A program made the translations under genes and the position numbers. A stretch of DNA of 64,000 nt. Source: Amycolatopsis endophytica. Its GTDB lineage: Bacteria; Actinomycetota; Actinomycetes; Mycobacteriales; Pseudonocardiaceae. How positions within the stretch are numbered: position 1 is the first letter of the stretch; the number at the start of each line of letters is the position of its first letter. The stretch is taken from the NCBI RefSeq assembly GCF_013410405.1, contig NZ_JACCFK010000002.1:558001-622000 (forward strand). The letters run 5' to 3'. Below, piece by piece: positions 35,370 to 43,784 of the stretch. Below the pieces are notes generated by a model. That model was not told the origin of the DNA. It did no database searches and saw only the letters and a program-made list of their open reading frames with translations.

Positions 35370-36740
35370 TCACCGTGCGGGGAGCCGGGCGAGCCACTCC
35401 TGGAACAGCTCCCCGTACCGCGCCGCCCGGACCGGGTCCGGTTCGAGGGTCCGGAACTCGCAACCCAGCCGGGCGCGGGCGTCGTCCAGGCCGGGGGCCA
35501 GCCCGGAGCCGACGAGGGCGAGCGCCGCCGCGCCGAGGAGGGTCACGTCGGGCTCGGTGCAGACCTTCGTGACCCGCCCGGTGACATCGGCGCGGAGCTG
35601 GGCGGTCAGCGGCGACCGGGCGGTGCCGCCGGCGAGGGTGACCGGCAGGGCGCCCGCCGGGTCGAGCAGGTCCAGCCCCTCGCGCACGGTGAAGGCCGCG
35701 CCTTCCTGCGCGGCCCGCAGCAGGTGCGCCGCCGTGTGCTCGGGACGCTGGCCGAGCACCCCGCCACGATCGGAGGCGCACCAGCGCGGGAAACGGGACC
35801 CCGTCAAGGACGGCAGCACGACCAGACCGGACGCGCCGGGCGCGACGGCGGCCAGCTCCGCCTCCTCGACCGCGCCCACCAGTGAGCGCCAGTGCGCCAC
35901 GGCACCGCCGGTCATGCCGGTCGCCCCGCCCGCGATCCAGTGCCCGCCCGCCAGCGCCGGGTTGATCATCGCCGCGGCGGGCGCCGCCGCCGGGTCGGTC
36001 ACCGGCATCCCCACGACGTCCGTGGTCCCGGCGACGTCCGCGATCCCGGACGAGCCGAGCAGCAGGCCGATCCCGACCGATCCGTCCGGGCCGCCCGCCA
36101 CGACCGGCGTTCCGGCGGGCAGTCCGCACGCCACGGTCAGTTCACCGGCCACCGCCGTCGGTTCGAGCTGCGGCGGGAACATCGCCGCATCCAGTCCCAG
36201 CGCCGAGAGCGCCGCGGTGTTCCAGCGGCGCCGCCGCACGTCCGACACCAGCGTGTAGGCCGCGTCCACGGTGTCGGTCGCCACCGTCCCCGTCAGCCGG
36301 GCGACCAGGAAGTCCTTGGGCGACAACAGGTACCGCGCCTTCGCCGAGCCCGACAGCGCGTAGGCCAGCGCCCCGCCGGTCAGCGCGGGCCGCCCGCCCG
36401 CGGACAGCAACGACTCCCGCACCGGGCCCGGGACCGACGCCAGTTCCGGCAGCCCGCGCGGATCCGACCACCCGCCCGCCTTGTCCACCACCCGGAGGGA
36501 TTCGCCGACCGGCACCGTCCCGATGTGCGCCGAGATGGCCAGCGCCCGCGGCCGCGCGTCCAGACCGGACAGCGCCGTGGTGACCTCGTGCAGCAGCGTT
36601 TCGGCGTCGAAGAACTCGCCGCCGCCCGCCGCCCGCGCGACTCGCACGGAGGCCGTCACGTCGCCGGACGCGGACACCACGGCGGCCCGGACGGCGGAGG
36701 TGCCGACGTCGACGGCGACCACCTCGTCGGCGACCGTCAT
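35370..36740 (-). CDS. FGGY-family carbohydrate kinase
   Basis: 456 residues. N-terminal phosphate motif VVAVDVGTSAVRAAVV, the catalytic base in VVAGGPDGSVGIGLLLG, and the C-terminal adenosine site LPVTLAGGTARSPLTAQ are present. FGGY kinases phosphorylate sugars or polyols such as xylulose, erythritol or glycerol. It is the last gene of a leftward operon with a HutC-type GntR, CoA-transferase, ThDP enzyme, MaoC protein and MHS transporter, and starts inside the GntR stop (ATGA). A sugar kinase among acyl-CoA enzymes is unusual. Substrate unknown. Confidence 0.9.
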   Translation of the reverse strand: MTVADEVVAVDVGTSAVRAAVVSASGDVTASVRVARAAGGGEFFDAETLLHEVTTALSGLDARPRALAISAHIGTVPVGESLRVVDKAGGWSDPRGLPELASVPGPVRESLLSAGGRPALTGGALAYALSGSAKARYLLSPKDFLVARLTGTVATDTVDAAYTLVSDVRRRRWNTAALSALGLDAAMFPPQLEPTAVAGELTVACGLPAGTPVVAGGPDGSVGIGLLLGSSGIADVAGTTDVVGMPVTDPAAAPAAAMINPALAGGHWIAGGATGMTGGAVAHWRSLVGAVEEAELAAVAPGASGLVVLPSLTGSRFPRWCASDRGGVLGQRPEHTAAHLLRAAQEGAAFTVREGLDLLDPAGALPVTLAGGTARSPLTAQLRADVTGRVTKVCTEPDVTLLGAAALALVGSGLAPGLDDARARLGCEFRTLEPDPVRAARYGELFQEWLARLPAR

Positions 36741-37450
36741 TCCGCGTCGATCCGCAGCAGCAGCGGGAAACCGGGCAGCGTCCACCCGTAGGTGAACTCC
36801 ACGACCCCGGACGCGGAATGCGTGAGCCGCTGTCCCGCCAGCACCGGGGAACCGGCCTCGGACTCCAACAGCCCGGCCTGTTCGGCGTCGAGGATGGCCG
36901 CGGTCAGCGCCTGGTCCGCGTACTGCAGTTCCACGCCGTACCGCTCGGTCAGGGTCCGGTACAGCGAGCCCTCGATCAGCGGCTCGCGCACCAGCCCTGG
37001 CGCGACGGCGTAGGGGATCCACGCGTCCTGCAGCGCGGCCGGCTTCTCCCCGACGGTCCGCACCCGGGTCAGCCGGTTGGTCGGGTCGCCTTCGGTGATC
37101 CCGAGGCGCTCGGCCACCTCGGCCGTCGCTTCGGCGACCTCGCTGCGGATCACCCTGCTGCCGACCGGCTCGTCGGCGCCGGCCAGCTCCGCGGCGAACG
37201 AGCGCAGCCGGTTGAAGCGGCGGCCGTGGCGGGCGAGGTCGCTGACGAAGGTGCCGCTGCCCTGCTTGCGGACCACGAACTCGTCCGATCCGAGCACGTC
37301 GAGCGCCTGCCGGACGGTCATCCGGCTCACCCCGTACTGCCGCGCGAGATCGTGCTCGCCCGGCAGCTGGGCGTGCGGGGCGAGCGCTCCCGACCGGATC
37401 TGGCCGACGATGTCGTCGTAGATCACCCGGTACATCGGACCGCGTTTCAT
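36737..37450 (-). CDS. GntR family regulator, HutC subgroup (UTRA domain)
   Basis: 237 residues. Winged HTH: LPGEHDLARQYGVSRMTVRQ followed by RKQGSGTFVSD (wing), then a UTRA ligand domain (residues ~75-235) with TNRLTRVRTVGEKPA and EFTYGWTLPGFPLLLRI. HutC-type proteins such as DasR bind GTCTAGAC-like sites. Two GTCTAG-type operators occur in this window, at 42729-42744 and 47762-47777, before the two neighbouring leftward operons. The start overlaps the CoA-transferase stop by one base (TGATG). It likely controls the whole 35.4-47.7 kb block in response to a phosphorylated sugar or an acid. Confidence 0.93.
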   Translation of the reverse strand: MKRGPMYRVIYDDIVGQIRSGALAPHAQLPGEHDLARQYGVSRMTVRQALDVLGSDEFVVRKQGSGTFVSDLARHGRRFNRLRSFAAELAGADEPVGSRVIRSEVAEATAEVAERLGITEGDPTNRLTRVRTVGEKPAALQDAWIPYAVAPGLVREPLIEGSLYRTLTERYGVELQYADQALTAAILDAEQAGLLESEAGSPVLAGQRLTHSASGVVEFTYGWTLPGFPLLLRIDAE

Positions 37451-38634
37451 CAGATCGCCCCGTCTTCGCCCAGCTCGCGCACCTGCTCCGGCGTCATTCC
37501 CAGGATTGTGCCGTACACGTGGTCGTTGTCCTCGCCGACCAGCGGTGGCGCCTTGCGCACCGTCGGCGGCGACCTGTCCATCTTGACCGGGTTGCCCGGC
37601 ATCCGGATGGTGCCCAGCGCCGGATGCTCGGACTCCACGACCATGTCCCGCGCGGCGATCTGCGGTGAGGCGGCCACCTCGGGCACGGTGGCGACCTTGG
37701 CGAACGGGATGCCCGCCTCCTCCAGCACGGCCGCCACCTGCTCGCAGGTCAGCGGCCGCGCCCAGTCGGCGACCGCCTTCTCCAGCAGCTCCGCGTTCGC
37801 CATCCGGCCGGGCACCGTGGCGTACTCGGCGGTCTCCAGCAGGTCCGCGCGCCCGATCGCGCGGCACAGCTTGGGGAACAGCGAATTGGTACCGGCCTGG
37901 ATGTAGGTGTCGCCGTCGGCGCACTCGTAGACGTTGACCGGCGCGGTCAGCAGGTCCCGCGATCCGCTGCGGGGCAGGTCCGCGCCGAGCATGAGCCACG
38001 AGATCAGCCGGGTGCCCAGTGTGGCGAACATCGAGTCCAGCGACGCGACGTCCACCCGCTGCCCCTCGCCGGTACGCATCTTGTGCATCAGGGCGGCGAA
38101 GGTGCCGATGGCGGCCTGGTAGCCGGTCACGTAGTCGGCGATGTAAGTGCCGGTCAGCGTCGGGCTGCCGGTCTCCTCACCGGTGACCGACATCAGTCCC
38201 GAGGACGCCTGCGCGATCGCGTCGAACAACGCCCGCTTCGCCAGCGGGCCGGTCTGCCCGAACCCGGAGATCGACACCATGATGATGCCGGGTTTGAGTT
38301 CGGTGAGCCGCTCGTAGCCCAGGCCCATCTTGTCCATGGTGCCCGGCCGGTAGTTCTCCACGACCACGTCGGCCCACCGCACGAGGCTCTCCAGGACCGG
38401 CAGCGCCTTCGGGTGCCGCGTGTCGAGCGTGGCGCCGTACTTGTTGCGGTTGTACAGCATCGTGTACACGCTCTCGCCCTCGTAGAAGGGCTCGTGGTGC
38501 CGCGCGTCCTCGCCGCCGGGCCGCTCGATCTTGACGACCTCGGCGCCGAAGTCGGCGAGCACCTGGGCACAGCTCGGCCCCGCGATGAAGCGGGACAGGT
38601 CGAGCACCTTGACTCCGTGCAGCGGACCTTCCAC
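37450..38634 (-). CDS. CaiB/BaiF-family CoA-transferase (class III), copy 1
   Basis: 394 residues from GTG 38634, which has AGGAGG seven bases upstream. Family features: GVKVLDLSRFIAGPSCAQVL, VVKIERPGGEDAR, VVENYRPGTMDKMGLGYERL, the catalytic Asp in TYIADYVTGYQAAIGT and GEGQRVDVASLDSM. It moves CoA from a donor thioester to a carboxylic acid. It is clearly paralogous with the CoA-transferase at 43785-44969 (same length, N-termini nearly alike). Next gene upstream is the ThDP enzyme, 12 bases away; oxalate-type systems pair these families, but here a different acid is likely. Confidence 0.92.
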   Translation of the reverse strand: MEGPLHGVKVLDLSRFIAGPSCAQVLADFGAEVVKIERPGGEDARHHEPFYEGESVYTMLYNRNKYGATLDTRHPKALPVLESLVRWADVVVENYRPGTMDKMGLGYERLTELKPGIIMVSISGFGQTGPLAKRALFDAIAQASSGLMSVTGEETGSPTLTGTYIADYVTGYQAAIGTFAALMHKMRTGEGQRVDVASLDSMFATLGTRLISWLMLGADLPRSGSRDLLTAPVNVYECADGDTYIQAGTNSLFPKLCRAIGRADLLETAEYATVPGRMANAELLEKAVADWARPLTCEQVAAVLEEAGIPFAKVATVPEVAASPQIAARDMVVESEHPALGTIRMPGNPVKMDRSPPTVRKAPPLVGEDNDHVYGTILGMTPEQVRELGEDGAI

Positions 38635-38645
38635 CGATGGCCTCC

Positions 38646-40337
38646 TCAGTTCTGGTGCGGCACGAACGCCGGGTAGGTCCAGGCGCTGGGTTCGCGGTCG
38701 AGCACGACGTCCACCACGTACGGTTTCCCGCTGGCGAAGGCGAGCCGGACGGTCTCGACCAGGTCCACCACGTCGGTGACGCGCTTGCCGGGCAGCCCCA
38801 TCCCCTTGGCCACCTGGGCGAAGTCGACGTCGCCGAAGTCGACCCCGGTGGTGCGGCCGTCGAAGTGCAGCACCTGCTCCTGCCGGATGTTGCCGTAGCT
38901 GGAGTCGTTGAGCACCACGAGGCACACCGGCCCCCCGGCGCGGGCCAGGGTTTCCAGTTCGCCGAGGCTCATGCCGAGCGAGCCGTCGCCGATCAGGGCG
39001 AGCACCGGGCGCTGGGGGTCGGCCGCGACCGAGGCGATGGCGCCGGGCAGCGCGAAGCCCATGTTGCCGAACCCGACCGGTTTGATGTAGCGGTTCGGTT
39101 TGGTCATCTGCCACAGGAACGACCACACACCCGGGTTGCCGGCGTCCGGGATGAGCACCGCGTCCTCCGGGGTGGCGTCGCGCAATGCGCGCACCACGAC
39201 GGCCGGGGAGACCACGCCGCGGTTGGCCGGTTCGAGTGAGGCGGACAGTTCCCACCACTGCTTTTCGGCGTGCTGCAGGGATTCGATCCACTCGCTGCGT
39301 GATGCCCGCGCGTCGGTGGCGCGCTCCGCGGTGGCGGTGACGAGGTCCGTGGCGAACGCTTTCAGGTCGCCGACGACACCAGTGGTGACCTCGCCGTAGT
39401 AGCGGCCGATCATCGCCGGGTCGACATCGACGTGGATGATCTCGGGCAGCTCGAGCCGCCAGCGGCCGGTGGACACCGCGTTGAGGCTGTTGCCCAGCGC
39501 CAGCACCAGATCCGCCTCGGCGATCACGCGGCTGGTCAGGTTCGTGCCCATCCGTGACAGCGCGCCGAACACCAGCGGGTGCGTCGTGGGCACCGCGCCG
39601 ATGCCGTTGAACGTGGTCACCACCGGGATGGCGAGCGCGTCGGCGAGCGCGAGCACCTCGTCGGCGGCCCGCGCCCGGTTACCGCCGTTGCCGAGCCAGA
39701 TCACCGGCTTCTTCGCGGCCAGCACCCGTTCGGCGACCGCGGCGATCTGCTCACGGGAGGCGACCGGCCGGGTGCCGACCCACGCGCGTGCCGGGTGCAC
39801 CGCAGGCACCTCGGGCGGATTGTCGACCACCTTTTCGATGGTGTCGCGGGCGAAGTCCAGGTGCACCGGGCCGGGGTTGCCGGTCATGGCATTGACATAG
39901 GCTTCCTCCATCGCCTGTTTGATCGAGGAGGCGTGCGCCACGAGCCGCGCGTACTTGGTGAACGGCGCGAAGATCTGCACGTGGTCGGCGTTCTGGGCGT
40001 CGTCCTTGTGGATGTTCTCGCCGTTGTTGTTGCAGGTGACGATGATCGACGGGCTGGAGTCCCGGTAGGCGCCGCCGACGCCGGTGAGCAGGTTGGTCGC
40101 GCCGGGCCCAGTGGTGGCGATGGCGACCGCGGGCCGCCCGGTCAGGCGCCCGAACGCGTCGGCCATCACGGCCGCCGCACCCTCGTGCCGGGTGTGCACG
40201 AACTCGATCGACGGGGTGTCGATGAGCGCGTCCGTGATCGCGAGCGTCTGCCCCCCGACGACACCGAAGACGTGGGTGATCCCCAGCGACTCCAGCATCT
40301 TCACGACCAGCCGGCCACCGGTCATCTGTTCCGACAT
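38646..40337 (-). CDS. Thiamine diphosphate-dependent enzyme, acetolactate synthase-like
   Basis: 563 residues with the three ThDP domains: N-terminal Pyr domain with the catalytic Glu in FVHTRHEGAAAVMADAFG, central FAD/nucleotide-type domain (IWLGNGGNRARAADEVLALA) and C-terminal PP domain with the GDG motif LALIGDGSLGMSLGELETL ending in VVLNDSSYGNIRQEQ. The family includes acetolactate synthase, oxalyl-CoA decarboxylase, sulfoacetaldehyde acetyltransferase and others. ATG 40337 is six bases after GAGAGGG; ATG 40343 sits directly on it. No small acetolactate synthase subunit is nearby, so a catabolic 2-oxoacid or acyl-CoA carboligase/lyase role fits better than branched-chain synthesis. Confidence 0.88.
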   Translation of the reverse strand: MSEQMTGGRLVVKMLESLGITHVFGVVGGQTLAITDALIDTPSIEFVHTRHEGAAAVMADAFGRLTGRPAVAIATTGPGATNLLTGVGGAYRDSSPSIIVTCNNNGENIHKDDAQNADHVQIFAPFTKYARLVAHASSIKQAMEEAYVNAMTGNPGPVHLDFARDTIEKVVDNPPEVPAVHPARAWVGTRPVASREQIAAVAERVLAAKKPVIWLGNGGNRARAADEVLALADALAIPVVTTFNGIGAVPTTHPLVFGALSRMGTNLTSRVIAEADLVLALGNSLNAVSTGRWRLELPEIIHVDVDPAMIGRYYGEVTTGVVGDLKAFATDLVTATAERATDARASRSEWIESLQHAEKQWWELSASLEPANRGVVSPAVVVRALRDATPEDAVLIPDAGNPGVWSFLWQMTKPNRYIKPVGFGNMGFALPGAIASVAADPQRPVLALIGDGSLGMSLGELETLARAGGPVCLVVLNDSSYGNIRQEQVLHFDGRTTGVDFGDVDFAQVAKGMGLPGKRVTDVVDLVETVRLAFASGKPYVVDVVLDREPSAWTYPAFVPHQN

Positions 40338-40339
40338 TC

Positions 40340-41335
40340 TCATCCCTCTCGTTGGTTTTCCGGCAGCGGAGCCGACGCCCACCCGGCGGCGGACAGGCCA
40401 CCGTCGGCCCGGCGCACCCACACTTCGAGTTCGGCGCGCCCGTACCGCACCCCGGTGACGACGGCGTGCGCCTCGATCGGCTCGAACACGTCGACGGTCT
40501 TCAGGAACTTCACGCGCAGCCACCCGCCGGTGAAGAACGCGGTACCGAAGAAGTGGCTGAGCAGCTCGGCGAGCACGGCGAACTGTTGCTGCCCCTGCAC
40601 GATCGGCACGCGCAGCCCGCCGGCGCGGGCGGTGGCGAGGTCGTTGTGGATGTTGCGCACGTATTCACCGGCGCGGGAGAACACCGCGGCCTGCTCGGCG
40701 GTGATGACCTTGTCCAGCGTGGGCAGGACTCCGCCGACGCCGACCCCCTCGACGGCCGTCGTCCCGAGCGGGTACGCGCCTTCCGGCAGTTCGCCGGTGA
40801 CGCGCTTGTCCGGGTGGGAACTGCCGCGGCCGGCGATGGCGCCGGGCTGCGTGCGCAGGATCTCCACGCCACGGTGGCGGACGACACTGCGCCCGTCCTC
40901 GGTGGTCGCGGACGCCTCCATCACGACATAGCCCTGGCCACGGCGCTCGTAGGCTTCGACGTACTCACCCTGCAACGTCACGATGTCGTCCAGGAAGGCG
41001 GGCGAGTCGAACCACATCTGCTCCTCGGTGTGCAGACCGACCACTCGGGACGCCGCGTACACGGTGGTGAACAGCTGCACGAGGTCGTTGCCCAGCAACG
41101 CGGCGTGCGCGACGCGGCGGCCGTCGAAGGGGCTCGCGGCGGTGTGCCACTCGTGGTGGTCGCCCTGGGTGAAGGCGAACCGGCGGATCTTGTGGTCGTC
41201 GATCCGCACGGTGACGGGCCCGAGTTTCTCCGGGATCTCCAGGTTCCCGAACTCGGGTTCCTTGAGCCCGGCCTCCACGTCGTCCACGGTGGCCGCGCGG
41301 CGCGGGTCGGTGAGGTCACGCCACACCTCGGTCAT
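40340..41335 (-). CDS. MaoC-like double-hotdog hydratase/dehydratase, copy 1
   Basis: 331 residues in two hotdog halves. N-terminal half (FAS1-like dehydratase type) has FAFTQGDHHEWHTAASPFDG; C-terminal half carries a canonical-like active-site helix FSRAGEYVRNIHNDLATARAGG with His230, then VPIVQGQQQFAVLAELL. Such proteins hydrate unsaturated acyl-CoAs; mesaconyl-CoA and itaconyl-CoA hydratases belong to this group. Two bases separate it from the ThDP gene and one base from the MHS transporter, so it is cotranscribed. It is paralogous to the protein at 42785-43768. Confidence 0.85.
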   Translation of the reverse strand: MTEVWRDLTDPRRAATVDDVEAGLKEPEFGNLEIPEKLGPVTVRIDDHKIRRFAFTQGDHHEWHTAASPFDGRRVAHAALLGNDLVQLFTTVYAASRVVGLHTEEQMWFDSPAFLDDIVTLQGEYVEAYERRGQGYVVMEASATTEDGRSVVRHRGVEILRTQPGAIAGRGSSHPDKRVTGELPEGAYPLGTTAVEGVGVGGVLPTLDKVITAEQAAVFSRAGEYVRNIHNDLATARAGGLRVPIVQGQQQFAVLAELLSHFFGTAFFTGGWLRVKFLKTVDVFEPIEAHAVVTGVRYGRAELEVWVRRADGGLSAAGWASAPLPENQREG

Positions 41336-41336
41336 G

Positions 41337-42692
41337 TCACGCCTCCTCGGTCGTCGCGTGCGCGACGATGTCCTTGCGGTTGGTCTCCGGTGCGGCCAGC
41401 GCTGCCCAGATGCCCAGTGCCAGCACGACGACCGTGATCAGCACGACCGGCCACGGGTTGCCGCCGGTGGCGATCAGCAGCGCGGTGGCGGCGTAGGGCC
41501 AGGCGCCGACGAGGATGCTGGGGATCTGCGCGGCCAGCGAGACGCCGGTGTAGCGGGTGGTGGTGGCGAACAGCTCGGAGAACATGCTCGGTTCGACCGC
41601 GTACATCGCGCCGACGCCGAGTGCGTAGGTCACCGTCACCGCCAGGATCACCAGCGGCACCGAGTTCGTGTCGAGGATCCAGAACAGCGGGAACGCGGTC
41701 ACGATCCCGATCCCGGCACCGAGGATGTACACCGGGCGGCGGCCGATCCGGTCGGACAGCCTGCCCAGCAGGTAGAAGGTGACGATGCCGACCGCGGCGG
41801 CGATGGTGCTCGCGAGGAGCATGTCGCCCTTGGCGATCCCGGTGTAGTTGGTGGCGTAGGTGAGCACGAAGGTCAGCAGGATGTAGCCGAAGATGCCCTC
41901 GCCCAGCCGCAGCGCCATGGTGATCAGCAGCGGCCTGCGTTCCTGCTTGAGCACGGTGGCCAGCGGCGTCTTCTCCTCGCTGGTCTCCTTGTCCTCCAGC
42001 AGCTTCCGCGCGGCCACGAACGCCGGCGTCTCGGTGAGCTTGACCCGGATGAACAGGCCCAGCAGCACCAGCACGATGCTGGACAGGAACGGCAGCCGCC
42101 AGCCCCACGCCAGCATCTGCTCCTCCGGCAGCAGCGAGACGAGGGCGAAGGCGCCGGTGGAGATCACCAGCCCGACCGCGTTGCCGACCTGCGGGAAGCT
42201 GCCGTAGGCGCCGCGTTTGCCTTCCGGCGCGTACTCGACCGCGACCAGTGACGCGCCGCCCCATTCGCCGCCGACGCCGAAGCCCTGCACGATCCGCAGC
42301 AGCACCAGCAGGATCGGCGCGAGCACCCCGATCTGCGCGGTGGTGGGCAGCACGCCCATCAGGAACGTCGCGCCGCCCATCAGCAGCAGCGTGGTGATCA
42401 GCGCGCCCTTGCGGCCCAGGCGGTCACCGATGTGCCCGAAGACGATGCCGCCGATCGGGCGCGCCACGAAGCCCACCCCGAACACGGCGAACGCCGAGAG
42501 CGTGCCGGAGATCGCACTCTGCGCGGGGAAGAACAGCTCGCCGAACACCAGCGCCGAAGCCGTGCCGAAGATGAAGTAGTCGTACCACTCGACGGCGGTG
42601 CCGACGAGGCTCGCGATCGCCGCCCGCCGGGCCAGCTTCGCCCGCCCTTCCGGGGTTTCCGGCGGCGCGGCCGCCACGGTTGCTTCACGCAT
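41337..42692 (-). CDS. MHS-type MFS transporter
   Basis: 451 residues with about twelve membrane segments, GHIGDRLGRKGALITTLLL (loop 2-3), FGVGGEWGGASLVAVEYAP and AWGWRLPFLSSIVLVLLG, all MHS hallmarks. The first segment contains the family start pattern LVGTAVEWYDYFIFGTASAL. I chose ATG 42692 (GGAG five bases upstream). A longer start at 42746 follows a sequence that looks like a perfect ribosome site but is better explained as the -10 region of the promoter. First gene of the six-gene HutC-controlled operon; proton-driven uptake of an organic acid is expected. Confidence 0.92.
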   Translation of the reverse strand: MREATVAAAPPETPEGRAKLARRAAIASLVGTAVEWYDYFIFGTASALVFGELFFPAQSAISGTLSAFAVFGVGFVARPIGGIVFGHIGDRLGRKGALITTLLLMGGATFLMGVLPTTAQIGVLAPILLVLLRIVQGFGVGGEWGGASLVAVEYAPEGKRGAYGSFPQVGNAVGLVISTGAFALVSLLPEEQMLAWGWRLPFLSSIVLVLLGLFIRVKLTETPAFVAARKLLEDKETSEEKTPLATVLKQERRPLLITMALRLGEGIFGYILLTFVLTYATNYTGIAKGDMLLASTIAAAVGIVTFYLLGRLSDRIGRRPVYILGAGIGIVTAFPLFWILDTNSVPLVILAVTVTYALGVGAMYAVEPSMFSELFATTTRYTGVSLAAQIPSILVGAWPYAATALLIATGGNPWPVVLITVVVLALGIWAALAAPETNRKDIVAHATTEEA

Positions 42693-42728
42693 GGGGACTC
42701 CGTTGTCATGAGGTGCGCGGGAGGTGAG

Positions 42729-42775
42729 GTCTAGATGACTAGACATTTTTATCTCCTCCCGCGCACCGCTGTCAA
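42729..42775 (-). promoter_or_regulatory. Promoter with overlapping GTCTAG operator (operon 1)
   Basis: On the minus strand TTGACA (42775-42770) is followed after 18 bases by TAAAAA (42751-42746), a near-consensus sigma-70-type promoter. Immediately downstream, covering the expected start of transcription, lies GTCTAGTCATCTAGAC (42744-42729), an inverted pair GTCTAG / CTAGAC. HutC-type GntR proteins recognise GTCTAGAC-like sequences, and the operon encodes one. 14 of 16 positions match the site at 47762-47777. Confidence 0.75.
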
Positions 42776-42784
42776 TGGGGACGG

Positions 42785-43768
42785 TCAGCCGAGCAGCGGC
42801 GACGGTCCCGCGGTCACGCCGTCGAGGGCCGCCGAGGCCCAGCCGAGCGCGGTGCGCGTGCCGTCGTCCTTGGTCGTCCACACCTCCAGTTCGAGGCGGC
42901 CGTCGCGCTCACCCAGGACCGCGCCGTGCACCGTGAGCGCCTCACCGACGAACGTGGGGTTCACGAACCGCAGGTCCAGGTCGCCGCTGGTGAACCAGCT
43001 CGCGCCGAAGAAGCGCACCATCGTCTCGACGATCAGGCCGGTCTGCTGCTGCGCCTGCACGATGGTCCTGTCCAGCCCGGACCTCGCGGCCTTTTCCATA
43101 CTGGTGTGGACGTTGGAGTAGCCCTGACCGGCCCACGAGAAGACGTCCATCTGGTCCTGGGTGAACGCCCGGCGCGGCCCGTACACCGGGGTGCCCTCCG
43201 CGAGCCCGGCCGCCGCCCGCTCCGCCGCGGGCAGGTCCTCGCGCGCCTGCGCACGGACCCGGCGGCCGTCACCGTCCCCGGCGCTCTTGCGGCCCACCAC
43301 CTCACCGGCGACGGTGCGCATGATCTCGCGCCCGACGTGCGTCACCAGCAGGCGTCCGTCCTCGCCGCGGGCCTCGGCTTCCAGCACCACGTAGCCCTGG
43401 CCGCGCCGCTCGTACTTCTCGGTGTAGCCACCGGTGACGCGTACCCGCTCCCCCACCTTCACCGGCGCGTGGAAGGTCAGGTGCTCGTGGGTGTGCAGGC
43501 CCTGCGCGGTGTTGCCGTCGTAGCCGTCGTAGAACAGGAACAGCAGATCGTTGGCGAGCACCAGCGCGTGCCCGACCGGACCGCCGAACGGCGACGCCCC
43601 GAAGTACCACGACCCGTAGTCGCCCTGCGCGAACGCGTAGGCCCGCACCTTGTCCTCGTCGACGACGAGGTCCACCGGGCCGAACGGCTCCGGGATCGTC
43701 ACCAGCTCGTAGCGGGCCTCCTTCTTGCCCGCGCCCGGCTGGACGTATCGCTGCCGCGTGCTCGTCAT
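42785..43768 (-). CDS. MaoC-like double-hotdog protein, copy 2
   Basis: 327 residues, same layout as the copy at 40340-41335: N-terminal FAFAQ-like segment AYAFAQGDYGSWYFGASPFG, shared block YERRGQGYVVLEAEA, then C-terminal active-site helix FSWAGQGYSNVHTSMEKAA with His221 and TIVQAQQQTGLIVETM. In the N-terminal half the His seen in copy 1 (WHTAAS) is replaced by Tyr (WYFGAS); the C-terminal active site is kept. GGAGAAGG precedes ATG 43768. Last gene of the ABC-transporter operon, 16 bases after the CoA-transferase, so CoA activation followed by hydration is the likely sequence. Confidence 0.85.
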   Translation of the reverse strand: MTSTRQRYVQPGAGKKEARYELVTIPEPFGPVDLVVDEDKVRAYAFAQGDYGSWYFGASPFGGPVGHALVLANDLLFLFYDGYDGNTAQGLHTHEHLTFHAPVKVGERVRVTGGYTEKYERRGQGYVVLEAEARGEDGRLLVTHVGREIMRTVAGEVVGRKSAGDGDGRRVRAQAREDLPAAERAAAGLAEGTPVYGPRRAFTQDQMDVFSWAGQGYSNVHTSMEKAARSGLDRTIVQAQQQTGLIVETMVRFFGASWFTSGDLDLRFVNPTFVGEALTVHGAVLGERDGRLELEVWTTKDDGTRTALGWASAALDGVTAGPSPLLG

Positions 43769-43784
43769 ACCTTCTCCTCCCACT

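Noticed and set aside
38646..40337. Calling the ThDP gene ilvB (acetolactate synthase of branched-chain synthesis)
   Set aside because: No small regulatory subunit or other ilv/leu genes nearby and it lies in a catabolic operon; a specific name is not justified.
37450..40337. Oxalate degradation (formyl-CoA transferase plus oxalyl-CoA decarboxylase)
   Set aside because: The CoA-transferase and ThDP families match, but the MaoC proteins, kinase and sugar importer have no place in oxalate use, and no diagnostic residues could be verified.
42692..42746. Longer start (ATG 42746) for the MHS transporter, preceded by GGAGGAG
   Set aside because: The same bases form a TTGACA-N18-TAAAAA promoter followed by the shared operator, and the extra 18 residues are unlike MHS proteins.
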